From Sipunculus nudus (taxonomy: Eukaryota > Annelida > Sipuncula > Golfingiida > Sipunculidae), in the NCBI GenBank assembly GCA_026874595.1, contig JAPPUL010000079.1, positions 1,917,001 through 1,981,000 of the forward strand: 64,000 nt of DNA, in the 5' to 3' direction. Shown here in pieces: positions 9,291 through 18,314 of the stretch. Under the pieces are notes generated by a model that saw only the letters and a list, made by a program, of their open reading frames with translations, was not told the DNA's origin and did not search any database. Position numbers and translations under genes: made by a program. Each line of letters starts with the position of its first letter. Positions within the stretch are counted from its first letter, which is position 1.

Positions 9291-10418
9291 TTGCAAGATT
9301 CACTCCGTTTAGTAGTTTTATTAATATCAATTTCCCACGTTTTTGTAACATCGAATTGCACAAGTTATAATAAGAAAATAGAAAAAAGAAGTATTGTAAA
9401 AAAAGTTAAAGTTTATAAAGGCGAATTTAATAGTTATAGAAGTTCGGGTATAACTATAAAAATCCCAATAGATTGGTATTATGTATCTAATACTGATAGT
9501 AATGTAGTTGGATTTGAAAGTAGTTATGGAGTTATGGGACAACTTAGAGTAAGTGCAGGAGATCATGTAAAAGATATAGACAACTATTTTATAAAAGAGC
9601 TTAGAAAAGATAGGAATATAAAATATGAAAAGGTAGAAGAATTTAAAGGACGACTTATAGCAAAAGGTATTTTTGAAAGGGATGAAAAGTATCTAAAAGA
9701 AGAAGTAAATTATACATTATACCGTTCTTTATTTATGCTAAGCGGCAAGCTTTATGAAGTTTTAATACTTTTATCTTATCCGAAGGTGGATGCTGAGAGT
9801 GAGAATAAAAGGAAAGAGATAGGAGTTAAAGTTAAGGAGCAAGGCAAAGAGTTAGATATAGGCAAAGAAGAGTTAAATAGAGAGCTTTTTTATGGTAAGG
9901 CGTTATTTGTAATAGATAATATAAGGGCTAGTAAGATTTCTTCAAATGACCTAGTATTAGAAAAATATGGTATTGAAGCGACACTAGATTCTAGCTGGGA
10001 GCTTTTATCAACAGATGCATCTAAAATATTTAATGTAAGAAACAACTCCAGTGGAAGTATTGTTACGCTTGAATATATTGGAGTATCAAGTGGAGTTGGA
10101 AGTTTAAGCTCTGAGAAACTTGTTATAAAGGCGATAGATACGTTTAAACTTAACTTAGAAGCAGAAAAGATAAGCTTTTATAATAATGTAAATGAACTTA
10201 GTATGTTAGGCAAAGCAGGTGTATTACTTTATGATATTTATGCAACTATACCAAAAACAAAGGATAGAGAAGAGACTAAAGTAGTTATAAAAAAACATTA
10301 TATAAGACATAAAAAATCATTATACGAATTATCGATATGGCAGGAAGATAAGAAGCAAAAAGAGGATAGCCAAAAGGCATTAGATAAACTACTTAAAAAA
10401 GGTATTAAATTAAATTAA
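9291..10418 (+). CDS. Putative lipoprotein, unknown function
   Basis: A 375-residue protein starting at TTG 9291. The N-terminus is a hydrophobic signal (LRLVVLLISISHVFVTSNC) ending at Cys23, in a loose spirochaete-style lipobox. Two similar halves may be present: GITIKIPIDWYYVS near residue 53 and GIEATLDSSWELLS near 226 look like the same beta-strand pattern, suggesting an internally duplicated domain. No catalytic motif seen. The 3' end overlaps the convergent synthase gene by 14 bp. Probably an envelope protein. Confidence 0.65.
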   Translation: MQDSLRLVVLLISISHVFVTSNCTSYNKKIEKRSIVKKVKVYKGEFNSYRSSGITIKIPIDWYYVSNTDSNVVGFESSYGVMGQLRVSAGDHVKDIDNYFIKELRKDRNIKYEKVEEFKGRLIAKGIFERDEKYLKEEVNYTLYRSLFMLSGKLYEVLILLSYPKVDAESENKRKEIGVKVKEQGKELDIGKEELNRELFYGKALFVIDNIRASKISSNDLVLEKYGIEATLDSSWELLSTDASKIFNVRNNSSGSIVTLEYIGVSSGVGSLSSEKLVIKAIDTFKLNLEAEKISFYNNVNELSMLGKAGVLLYDIYATIPKTKDREETKVVIKKHYIRHKKSLYELSIWQEDKKQKEDSQKALDKLLKKGIKLN

Positions 10419-11637
10419 GCTCCTTTCCAGCACTTGATAAAACTTCCAAAGCCCAGTCAAGCTGTTCGTCAGTATGAGTTGCCATATAACTTGTACGAAT
10501 AAGACATTGACCTGGTTGAACGGCAGGAGGCACAACAGGATTTACAAAAATACCAGCATCAGTTAGCTTTCTCCAGTATATAAAAGTCTCATCCATACCT
10601 CCAACTATAATTGGGATGATAGGTGTATTACTTGTCCCTGTATTAAAACCTAGTTTATTAAGAGCAGACAACATTTTGTTGGTATTATACCACAATCTTG
10701 TAATTCTTGAGGGTTCCTCTTGTATAATATCCAGCGCCTTGGAAACGCTTGCCACAGCCGATGCAGGCATACTTGCACTAAATATTAACGATCTTGCTTT
10801 ATGTTTAAGATAATATATTACATCTTTTGATGCAAGTGCCGCTCCACCAAGCGATGCTAGTGATTTAGAAAACGTTATTACAAGAATATCTATAGAGTCT
10901 ACAAGGTCAAAATAATTAGGAGTCCCACGCCCCCCTTTCCCAAGCACTCCTGTTCCATGCGCATCATCAACCATTATACGAGCATTGTATTTTCTGCAAA
11001 GCTCAACAATTCCTGGCAAATTAGCTATATCACCTTCCATACTAAATACTCCATCAACTACAACTAGCTTCCCACGGTTAGTATTACAGCTTTTTAGTAC
11101 CCTTTCTAAATCCCTCATATCATTGTGCTTAAACTTAAGCAATTTACCAAACGATAAGCGTGATGCGTCGAATATACTTGCATGGTCCATCTTATCTGTT
11201 ATAACGTAATCTTTTGGCCCAACTAAAGCTGATATTACCCCAAGATTAGCAAGATAGCCCGTCCCAAAAAGTAGTGCATCTTCAAAACCAAAAAAATCTG
11301 CAAGCTTCTCTTCTAATTTGTTATGTATATCAAGTGTCCCGTTTAAAAACCTTGACCCTGCATTCCCAGATCCATATTTGTCTATCGCACCCTTTGCTTC
11401 TTTTAGAATCTTAGGATGATTTGTAAGCCCCATATAACTATTTGAGCCAAGCATTAAATATTTTTTCTTATTTATAAATACTTCTGTATCCTGTGCTGAT
11501 TCTATTGACCTGAAATAGGGATATAGTCCCTTCTCAGTATAATGTTTTGTTGCATTAAAAAAATCAATGCATTTTGAAAATAAATCTACTTTATTCTCAT
11601 TTACTGTTTTATGTTCCAGCACTATAGTCACTCGCAT
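10405..11637 (-). CDS. Alpha-oxoamine synthase, serine palmitoyltransferase-like
   Basis: PLP enzyme condensing an amino acid with an acyl-CoA. The family includes serine palmitoyltransferase, KBL and BioF. Motifs: LGSNSYMGLTNHP, GSGNAGSRFLNGTLDIH (residues 90-105), VDDAHGTGVLG with Asp224 and His227, and ITFSKSLASLGG with the PLP lysine Lys258. The SNSYMGLTNHP and GSRFLNGTLDIH wording resembles bacterial serine palmitoyltransferases most, rather than KBL or BioF, but activity is inferred. It starts at ATG 11637 inside the end of ahcY (29-bp overlap), so the two are translationally coupled. No other sphingolipid or biotin gene is in the window. Confidence 0.8.
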   Translation of the reverse strand: MRVTIVLEHKTVNENKVDLFSKCIDFFNATKHYTEKGLYPYFRSIESAQDTEVFINKKKYLMLGSNSYMGLTNHPKILKEAKGAIDKYGSGNAGSRFLNGTLDIHNKLEEKLADFFGFEDALLFGTGYLANLGVISALVGPKDYVITDKMDHASIFDASRLSFGKLLKFKHNDMRDLERVLKSCNTNRGKLVVVDGVFSMEGDIANLPGIVELCRKYNARIMVDDAHGTGVLGKGGRGTPNYFDLVDSIDILVITFSKSLASLGGAALASKDVIYYLKHKARSLIFSASMPASAVASVSKALDIIQEEPSRITRLWYNTNKMLSALNKLGFNTGTSNTPIIPIIVGGMDETFIYWRKLTDAGIFVNPVVPPAVQPGQCLIRTSYMATHTDEQLDWALEVLSSAGKELNLI

Positions 11638-12862
11638 ATTTAATTTGTTCTTTCGATAGATTATCTATCTTTATACCCATGCTCTTTAACTTTATCTGAC
11701 TAACCTCCTCATCAGTCTCCTCTGGCAATACGTATACCTTATTTGCAAGTTTATTATCACCATTAGCAAGTTTTATTAAGCCAAGAAATTGGTTAGCAAA
11801 AGACATATCCATTACTTCCGATGGATGCCCTTCTGCTGCGGCAAGATTTATAAGCCTTCCTTGTGCAAGAAGATATATTCTCTTACCGTCTTTAGTCTTA
11901 TACTGTTCATTAGCATGGCGGATCTCTTTTTTGTCTATTGATATAGACTCAAGATCATTTATATTTATTTCACAATCATAATGTCCTGTATTGCATATAA
12001 TTGCACCATCTTTCATTAAATTAAAATGCTCTTTGGTTATGATATCTTTAACACCAGTTGCAGTTATAAATATATCACCTACCTTTGCAGCGTCTAACAT
12101 AGGCATGACTTCATAGCCCTCAAGACGAGCTTTTAGCGCTGAAGTTGGTTTTATTTCTGTGACAACGACCGAGGCTCCAAGACCCTTTGCACGCATTGCA
12201 ACTCCTCGTCCACAGTGTCCATAGCCGCAAACTACTACGGTTTTACCTGCAACCAAAACAGAACTTGCCCTCATTATGCCATCCAACGATGACTGCCCAG
12301 TTCCGTATACATTATCAAAATCCCATTTTGTTATAGAGTCGTTTACTGCTATTATCGGATATAATAATGCGTTGTCATTTGCCATAGCTCTTAATCTCTT
12401 TACACCTGTGGTTGTTTCTTCTGTTCCGCCTAGTACTCTTTTTGCCATATCATGATACTCTTTGTGTATTGTAAACACCAAATCAGCCCCATCATCAAGA
12501 GTTAGTGTCGGCTCTATTTCTAAGGTCTTCTTAATGCACCAATAAAAATCTTCTTTTTCCATTCCATGCCAAGCGTATATAGATATTCCAAGGTGTGCCA
12601 GTGCTGCTGATATGTCATCTTGTGTTGATAATGGGTTACAGCCAGACCAACTTACTTCAGCTCCGGCTTTAATTAGCGTTTTTACAAGTACAGCTGTTTC
12701 TTTAGTTACGTGTATACACCCTGCTATCCTCATGCCAGCTAACGGCTTTATTTTCTCATATCTTTTGCCAAGTTCCTCTAATACAGGCATCCTACTCTCT
12801 GCCCATTCAATCTTTCGTAAACCCTGTTGTGCAAGATCAATGTCCTTTACCTTATATATCAT
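11609..12862 (-). CDS. ahcY: S-adenosylhomocysteine hydrolase
   Basis: Splits S-adenosylhomocysteine into homocysteine and adenosine, relieving inhibition of methyltransferases. The sequence shows the family N-terminus (GMRIAGCIHVTKETAVL), SWSGCNPLSTQDD, the NAD-binding loop VVVCGYGHCGRGVAMRAKGLGA, and the C-terminal ANQFLGLIKLA and YVLPEETDEEV. The length of 417 residues is that of the shorter prokaryotic type. A GGAG lies just ahead of ATG 12862. It is the first gene of a two-gene unit with the oxoamine synthase. Confidence 0.95.
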   Translation of the reverse strand: MIYKVKDIDLAQQGLRKIEWAESRMPVLEELGKRYEKIKPLAGMRIAGCIHVTKETAVLVKTLIKAGAEVSWSGCNPLSTQDDISAALAHLGISIYAWHGMEKEDFYWCIKKTLEIEPTLTLDDGADLVFTIHKEYHDMAKRVLGGTEETTTGVKRLRAMANDNALLYPIIAVNDSITKWDFDNVYGTGQSSLDGIMRASSVLVAGKTVVVCGYGHCGRGVAMRAKGLGASVVVTEIKPTSALKARLEGYEVMPMLDAAKVGDIFITATGVKDIITKEHFNLMKDGAIICNTGHYDCEININDLESISIDKKEIRHANEQYKTKDGKRIYLLAQGRLINLAAAEGHPSEVMDMSFANQFLGLIKLANGDNKLANKVYVLPEETDEEVSQIKLKSMGIKIDNLSKEQIKYASDYSAGT

Positions 12863-13033
12863 TATCTCCGTCCATTTTTAAATTTAATATAAATAAGCTC
12901 TAATTATAATAATACCTTTGCATTACATATTATTTTATGTTTAAAATAGTATATTTAAGTGTTTATATATAGTTTTCTCCTTTCTATATTTTATTTCTTA
13001 TACAACTACAATAATAATTAGGTTTGTCAATTT

Positions 13034-13969
13034 GTGGTATACTTTATGCGATATATTTACTTTACGTTTATTCTGATATCCTTCATCATCTTAGAATTCA
13101 AAATATCTTATCCTTTTGATAAAGATTATCGCATAAACGATTTGTCTATGGATGATGCTGTTTTTAGTGATTTTAGAAATACTCTTATATACTATAATTC
13201 ACGCGCTAAACTTAGTAGGACTATATCGTTCCAATTTAAAATAGCAACTTATAAAGTTAAAAAACATGATTCTATCGCCAATATCGCAAGTCGTATCGGG
13301 CTTAATAAAGATACTATAATCTCTATAAACTATATTAGCAGCCATTATGACCTTAATATAGGTAGTACTATATTTATTCCGAATGTCAGAGGCTCTTTTA
13401 TTTATCTTGATAAGATTACAAATATAAAATCTCTTGCTATGCAGTTTAATACTCCTGTTTGGCTTTTGTCTAAAGTTAATAGATTTAATAAGCATACCAA
13501 CATCCTTTATTCTGGACAGAGAGTCTTTATCCCGTTTCGAAGGCTCTCTAAACAAGAATGGCAGTATTTTAATGCGTCTAAGTTTACAAGTCCGCTCAAA
13601 ACAGGATATATAAGCTCACCTTTTGGAATTCGAAAAGATCCTTTTAAACATAAGAAAACTTTTCATGGAGGACTTGACATTGCAGCTCCAACCGGGACTC
13701 CTGTATACTCTGCTCAAAAGGGGCAAGTTGTATTTACTGGCTATGCGCGTGGTTATGGTAATCTTATTGTCATAAAGCATCTTTATGATTATAAAACTTT
13801 ATATGGACATTTATCTCGTATTAGAGTTAGAAAGGGAGAGTATGTTAACAAAAAGCAATATATAGGCAATGTTGGTTCAACAGGTCGTTCGACTGGTCCT
13901 CACCTGCATTTTGAGATTGTACGAAAGAAAGTAAAACTAAACCCTCATAATATGCGGCATTCCAAGTAA
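13034..13969 (+). CDS. LysM-M23 peptidoglycan endopeptidase
   Basis: Exported zinc endopeptidase that cuts peptide cross-links of peptidoglycan, or a LytM regulator. A hydrophobic segment (about residues 6-25) serves as a signal or anchor. Two LysM cell-wall-binding repeats follow (about 72-118 and 127-168). The M23 domain covers about 187-300, with zinc ligands His211 and Asp215 in FHGGLD, and the HLH pair at 290-292, so it looks catalytically intact. The start is GTG 13034, or ATG 13046; neither has a strong ribosome binding site. The last 219 bp recur downstream as a partial tandem copy. Confidence 0.9.
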   Translation: MVYFMRYIYFTFILISFIILEFKISYPFDKDYRINDLSMDDAVFSDFRNTLIYYNSRAKLSRTISFQFKIATYKVKKHDSIANIASRIGLNKDTIISINYISSHYDLNIGSTIFIPNVRGSFIYLDKITNIKSLAMQFNTPVWLLSKVNRFNKHTNILYSGQRVFIPFRRLSKQEWQYFNASKFTSPLKTGYISSPFGIRKDPFKHKKTFHGGLDIAAPTGTPVYSAQKGQVVFTGYARGYGNLIVIKHLYDYKTLYGHLSRIRVRKGEYVNKKQYIGNVGSTGRSTGPHLHFEIVRKKVKLNPHNMRHSK

Positions 13970-14281
13970 ACTATCTGCTTTTAGAGTTTAGAATTAACCC
14001 ATAAAGCACTGTTATGTTGGTGGTTATGGTAATCTTATTGTCATAAAGCATCTTTATGATTATAAAACTTTATATGGACATTTATCTCGTATTAGAGTTA
14101 GAAAGGGAGAGTATGTTAACAAAAAGCAATATATAGGCAATGTTGGTTCAACAGGTCGTTCGACTGGTCCTCACCTGCATTTTGAGATTGTGCGAAAGAA
14201 AGTAAAACTAAACCCTCATAATATGCGGCATTCCAAGTAAACTATATGCTTTTAGAGTTTAGAATTAACCCATAAAGCACT
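13751..14281 (+). repeat. Large tandem duplication: two 260-bp copies, period 271 bp
   Basis: Bases 13751-14010 recur at 14022-14281 with only two substitutions that I find, separated by 11 bp. Each copy contains the last 219 bp of the M23 peptidase gene, the short intergenic gap and the last 30 bp of the convergent mdcH gene. The duplication therefore spans the junction of two convergent genes. The outer genes stay whole, while the inner copies are remnants. Confidence 0.95.
14022..14240 (+). pseudogene. 3' remnant of the LysM-M23 peptidase (duplicated)
   Basis: This is the second copy of the end of the peptidase gene. In frame, it repeats the peptidase from GYGNLIV to its stop, including the HLH zinc motif. 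It lacks the rest of the M23 domain, the LysM repeats and the signal, and has no start signal of its own, so it cannot give an active enzyme. Near identity with the parent points to a recent event. Confidence 0.85.
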
Positions 14282-15157
14282 TGCTTCAATGTTTTTAAAA
14301 TCGACTACTGCACGAGCTGATATATATTTATTTTCTTGACGCAGCATATTAGTTAGCCAGTTGCTACTACCTATCTCTAAAACTACCTTGCAGCTTTCAA
14401 GCAAGACTGAGCTTAGTGTTTGCCAGTCTATATAGTGGGATATTTGCCTTGATAAGTCTTTTATTAGCATATCCCTTTTATATACTAAGCCTACGCTTGT
14501 ACCTGATAATACCGGTATTTGCGGATCTTTTATATTAGAGCTTTCAAGATCCTTTTTAAATAAATGACTTGCCTCTGATAACCATTTAGTATGTGCTGCA
14601 ACTTCAACATTTATAAGCGTATATCCTCCTCCTAGCTCATCTATCCGTTTTACAAAAATAGCAAATATAGCTTCGTCAACCGCAACCAAAAATCTTTTTG
14701 TATTAATTATTATAGAAAGTTGTGCATTATATTCTTTACATAACTTGTCTATATGAAAGCGACTTAAATCAGATATTATAATCATCTTAACTTTTCTTTT
14801 ATTCGCTTTACTCATCCTTTGTGCTCTTAGTTTAGATAAATGTATTACTTCATGAGTTTTTATTGCTCCAGCACAAGCGTAAGCGCTTAGCTCGCCTATA
14901 CTATATCCTGCAATTAATCTAGGTTTTGGGATGAGTTTTGATAGGCTTTGCCACATAGCCATTTGAGTGCTTACTATTAAAGGTTGGGCGTTTATGTTTA
15001 AAAACATGTCTTTTGAATTTAGGAGTTCACTTAGATCCCTTTTTAGCAATGACTTTGTATAGTTTAGTATTTCTTTTGTTAAACTGTTTTTAGGTAACAG
15101 GTTTAGCATTTGACTTGACTGACTTGCTTGTCCGGGACATAATATACAAAGACTCAT
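14252..15157 (-). CDS. mdcH: Malonyl-CoA:ACP malonyltransferase of malonate decarboxylase
   Basis: Charges the decarboxylase acyl carrier with malonyl to start the catalytic cycle. It is a FabD-type acyltransferase of 301 residues: CPGQASQS at the start, the nucleophile Ser86 in GYSIGE, and His189 in EVAAHTKWL. Last gene of the TRAP-mdc operon, it overlaps mdcB by 4 bp. Its last 30 bp lie in the 260-bp duplicated block, and the spare copy at 13981-14010 holds a mdcH fragment. It could double as FabD, but its place in the operon argues for MdcH. Confidence 0.9.
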   Translation of the reverse strand: MSLCILCPGQASQSSQMLNLLPKNSLTKEILNYTKSLLKRDLSELLNSKDMFLNINAQPLIVSTQMAMWQSLSKLIPKPRLIAGYSIGELSAYACAGAIKTHEVIHLSKLRAQRMSKANKRKVKMIIISDLSRFHIDKLCKEYNAQLSIIINTKRFLVAVDEAIFAIFVKRIDELGGGYTLINVEVAAHTKWLSEASHLFKKDLESSNIKDPQIPVLSGTSVGLVYKRDMLIKDLSRQISHYIDWQTLSSVLLESCKVVLEIGSSNWLTNMLRQENKYISARAVVDFKNIEASALWVNSKL

Positions 15158-16026
15158 TTTAATTCCATCTGTAATCTAAATAAAAACCAACTCGCTGCAA
15201 GCAAATCTGCACTCCCTCCAGGAGATAAGTTAAGTGTTATAAACATTTTATGCATTTTTATCGCCTCCAATTCCCACGCCTTATTATAAACACCTCCTAG
15301 ATTAAGGAAATCTTTTGCTGCCTTTTGTGCAATTAGTAAACCGCCTCTTGAGCCCCTGTATAATAGATTTGTATCTTCAAGTTTGCTTACAAGTACATAA
15401 AATGTCTGTAGTAAGGCCTTTCTTTTGTCTTTTGTTTTCTTCACTGTCTTATATAGAGTTGGGAGTGCATAATCAAAAATATGCGGGAAACCAAGATAGG
15501 CCTCCTTGCGAGCTCCACCTGCCGTATAGTAATACAACATCTTTTCACCGTGGCTTGCGCCGCTTTTTAGTTTAGATATCTCTATTTCTTCCAAAATAGC
15601 TAAACGCCATCTGCTTTTTATTATATGTTGGATATTGTCTTTTGTAAGCGGCTTTTTAAGTCCAAGCAACACACCTGCTGTTGCTCCAAGAAGACCTAGT
15701 GAGAATATTAAGCCCTTATGAGTATTTATACCCCCTGTTGCCAAAAACATCCTCCTTTCCCCTTCAAGTGCATACTCCTTTAACTTTGAAAAACTCATTT
15801 GCCAAAGTCCTGCAAGCACTATTTCTTTATAATAACTTCTTAGGGCGTTTATGCTTTTTTGAAAGGTTTTGTAATTCATGTCTTTATGACTACCATTGTC
15901 AATAAAGCTTACAAGCCCTGCCTTCGGGTATAATAAAAGTTCCTCGTATAAACTCTCTATAACCAGCTTTGATATCATATCTGCTTTTTCATGATATGCT
16001 CTTTTTTTAGATATTAAGTTTAGCAT
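15154..16026 (-). CDS. mdcB: Triphosphoribosyl-dephospho-CoA synthase
   Basis: Makes 2'-(5''-triphosphoribosyl)-3'-dephospho-CoA from dephospho-CoA and ATP, the precursor of the acyl-carrier prosthetic group of malonate (or citrate) lyase-type enzymes; CitG family. Visible motifs include LLYPKAGLVSFIDNGSHKDM, GGINTHKGLIFSLG and SGASHGEKM. The length of 290 residues fits. It lies 9 bp after mdcG and overlaps mdcH. Unlike the order known from Klebsiella (mdcB second), it is near the operon end here, directly after the transferase that uses its product. Confidence 0.93.
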   Translation of the reverse strand: MLNLISKKRAYHEKADMISKLVIESLYEELLLYPKAGLVSFIDNGSHKDMNYKTFQKSINALRSYYKEIVLAGLWQMSFSKLKEYALEGERRMFLATGGINTHKGLIFSLGLLGATAGVLLGLKKPLTKDNIQHIIKSRWRLAILEEIEISKLKSGASHGEKMLYYYTAGGARKEAYLGFPHIFDYALPTLYKTVKKTKDKRKALLQTFYVLVSKLEDTNLLYRGSRGGLLIAQKAAKDFLNLGGVYNKAWELEAIKMHKMFITLNLSPGGSADLLAASWFLFRLQMELK

Positions 16027-16035
16027 GTCTTTACT

Positions 16036-16686
16036 TTATTTAGATAATACTTTTTTAGTTAATACTTTTTCTTTTGCTTCCAAATAAGCTTTATAAGGCA
16101 TCTTTATTAATACTTTATCGTTAGATAGATAATATTCATGCCAACATACACAACTATTATCAGCAAAACAAATCTCGCCATCTAAATTAAGTAAACTTTT
16201 ATAAGTCATTAGAAGCTCTAAAACCTTTTCTAGATTATCATTCGGTTTAAAGAATATGTCTATATCAGAATCTGCATCAACATAAGAAAGTCCACTTACA
16301 TATTCCCATGCGTAAGAGCCGTATGCATATAAGTTAGTACCCAATTCCTTTGTCTTTGATAGCAGCTTCTCTATAAAAAACCATTTTGACTTAAGCACAC
16401 CAGATAATAGTTCAAGGGCAGGGGCTGGCATATAAGCAATTATATATTTTATATCTACATCCAAGCAAAGACGATTTTTCTCTTTGCCATTTAAAAGACT
16501 AAGGCCTAGTGAGATATAACTTTTTTGATATTTGGGATTGGTCATTATTAGCGGCAAGCCTGATTTAATCCATTTTATAACATCGTCTTTATATTCTTTG
16601 TTGTTTAGAATGTAATTAGATGCGTTAGCAAATAGCATAGGACTAACCCATGCAAAGCAATGCCTTTTATAAAATCTAGCTGTCAT
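16036..16686 (-). CDS. mdcG: Phosphoribosyl-dephospho-CoA transferase
   Basis: Attaches the phosphoribosyl-dephospho-CoA arm to a serine of the acyl carrier MdcC. The nucleotidyltransferase signature is present: YAYGSYAWEYVSG followed by DADSDIDIF, which supplies the metal-binding aspartates. The 216-residue length is normal. It overlaps mdcE by 11 bp. Confidence 0.92.
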   Translation of the reverse strand: MTARFYKRHCFAWVSPMLFANASNYILNNKEYKDDVIKWIKSGLPLIMTNPKYQKSYISLGLSLLNGKEKNRLCLDVDIKYIIAYMPAPALELLSGVLKSKWFFIEKLLSKTKELGTNLYAYGSYAWEYVSGLSYVDADSDIDIFFKPNDNLEKVLELLMTYKSLLNLDGEICFADNSCVCWHEYYLSNDKVLIKMPYKAYLEAKEKVLTKKVLSK

Positions 16687-17386
16687 TAATTATCGCCTTT
16701 AGTACTCCATATCCTTGGCTTCGACCCTCTTTGAACTTCTTTTGCATACGACTTTCATTAACTTTAGAATCTGTTTTAAGCGCTTTTGCCAGTTTTAAGT
16801 CTAATTTATCCTCTTCCCAGATGTCTATTATACCCCCCATGTTATAGTAATTTTCTACTTCTGGCGATAGTATTGAAGAACTTCTATTTAGCTCCTCCAA
16901 TTTGCTAAGCGATACTTTTGTAACTTTAGACATCGCACGTAAATCCATAACCTTTATTTTAGTCTTTAAAAGAGCGTAACAATCACTTGACATTAAACCC
17001 GTTGATAAATAAGCGCCGCTTACAGCAAGTGAATATAAAAGACTTATTACTTTATGTCCTCGGAGTTTAGCTAAATGAAGCAATTCAACCAAAAGGGCAA
17101 AGTAATTATTTATTCCTAGTAGCTCATCTTCTTTACTTAGCCTTTGTCCTTTTGTACTCACTAATATTAATATTGGTATCTTTGCCTCGGCTTTTATAAC
17201 CTCTAAAAGCTCATCGCAAAACTTCATGATTAGAGATACTCCCATGTATGTTTCATTGGCTGTGCCGATTATAAATACATCTTGCCCATCGCATGTCCTC
17301 CCAAAACCCTTTATTAGATTAGAAGATGATATTGTCACATTGTGGTTTTCTCCAAAGAGTAATTTAAGAAGCCTTTTTATCTCCAT
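16676..17386 (-). CDS. mdcE: Malonate decarboxylase gamma subunit
   Basis: Carboxyltransferase-type subunit that pairs with MdcD (beta) to decarboxylate malonyl-S-ACP to acetyl-S-ACP. The crotonase-like fold shows ILILVSTKGQRLSKEDELLGI and SGAYLSTGLMSSDCYAL. The length of 236 residues is close to family size. An AGGGGA-like site lies upstream of ATG 17386, just before the mdcD stop. There is no biotin carrier gene nearby, so this is the biotin-independent, soluble type. Confidence 0.9.
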   Translation of the reverse strand: MEIKRLLKLLFGENHNVTISSSNLIKGFGRTCDGQDVFIIGTANETYMGVSLIMKFCDELLEVIKAEAKIPILILVSTKGQRLSKEDELLGINNYFALLVELLHLAKLRGHKVISLLYSLAVSGAYLSTGLMSSDCYALLKTKIKVMDLRAMSKVTKVSLSKLEELNRSSSILSPEVENYYNMGGIIDIWEEDKLDLKLAKALKTDSKVNESRMQKKFKEGRSQGYGVLKAIINDS

Positions 17387-17396
17387 AATAATAAAT

Positions 17397-18284
17397 TTAG
17401 TCCCCTTGCATATTTTTATTAATATTTTTATCGACTAACTTTATGAACTGTGAGATCGGAAGTAAACCTATATCCTTATTTGCTAAATTATATTCCTTGC
17501 ATATATCACGTGCCTCAGATACCCCTTCAAAGTGTAAAAGACGCTTTTTTAGCATCTTATGTTTTTGCTCAAGATACTCTAAATCAAACTTATATTCAGC
17601 ATTTAAAAGCTCTAGCACTTTGTTTCGAAAACTTGATATGCTGTCTTCTACTATATAATTTGCATCTCCAAGCAAATATCTGTGCTTGCCGCCAAATGTT
17701 TGCCATACGGTTGCTTTGTCGCGTGAGTCAAACTCATCTACTCCCTTAACTGTCTCTATCACCTCAGGCCCGGATAGTCCAAAACGCGACTCTTCTGACA
17801 TTATAATTGCAGAAGAACAACTTGCTACTATCGACATCCCTCCAAAACAGCCTGTCTGTCCTCCTATTAAGCTAAATACCTTTATACCTTTAGCTTTTAG
17901 GACCATAAGGGCTTTTAGAATCTCTGATATCCCAATTAGTCCTGCATTTGCTTCGTGTAGTCTGACTCCTCCTGAATCAAGTAAAAGTAATACTAAATCT
18001 GCATTTTCCTTTAACGCTAGTTTTAATAAGCCTGTTATCTTTGCTCCATGTATCTCGCCTACCCCGCCTCCTAAGAATTTACCCTCTTGTGATATTATAT
18101 ATCCTTTTTGCCCTCCTATAAGCCCTTTGCCTATTATTACTCCATCGTCAAATGAAACCGGCAGGTCTAATAGTTCAAGATGTTTACTTCTATTCTTTAA
18201 GCTGGCTTTGGATAATTCGACAAAGCTTCCTTCATCTACTATAGTATTTGCCCTCTGGCGTGCTGTTGACTCAAGATAATACAT
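17397..18284 (-). CDS. mdcD: Malonate decarboxylase beta subunit
   Basis: Partner of MdcE in decarboxylation of malonyl-ACP. Carboxyltransferase motifs are seen: IIGKGLIGGQKGYIISQEGKFLGGGVGEIHG, given here only as position (about residues 40-70), then LLLDSGGVRLHEANAGL and GGQTGCFGGMSIVASC. I choose ATG 18284: CGGAG lies 10 bases ahead and family members start near the matching ESTARQRA residues. A GTG at 18317 would add RSNNLRSNNL, which is only the translation of a 15-bp duplication carrying a second ribosome binding site. Confidence 0.9.
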   Translation of the reverse strand: MYYLESTARQRANTIVDEGSFVELSKASLKNRSKHLELLDLPVSFDDGVIIGKGLIGGQKGYIISQEGKFLGGGVGEIHGAKITGLLKLALKENADLVLLLLDSGGVRLHEANAGLIGISEILKALMVLKAKGIKVFSLIGGQTGCFGGMSIVASCSSAIIMSEESRFGLSGPEVIETVKGVDEFDSRDKATVWQTFGGKHRYLLGDANYIVEDSISSFRNKVLELLNAEYKFDLEYLEQKHKMLKKRLLHFEGVSEARDICKEYNLANKDIGLLPISQFIKLVDKNINKNMQGD

Positions 18285-18314
18285 TAAATTGTTACTCCGT
18301 AAGTTATTACTCCG
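18285..18314 (-). repeat. 15-bp duplication of the mdcD ribosome binding site
   Basis: Two 15-bp units on the minus strand (18314-18300 and 18299-18285), two mismatches, each starting CGGAGTAA. The first includes the mdcC stop codon (GAG TAA), the second gives the ribosome binding site for the chosen mdcD ATG. The duplication thus separated mdcC from mdcD and left two GGAG copies. Confidence 0.7.

Noticed and set aside
14022-14240. Second complete M23 peptidase gene
   Set aside because: Only the last 219 bp are present, without start signal, LysM repeats or the first zinc ligands.
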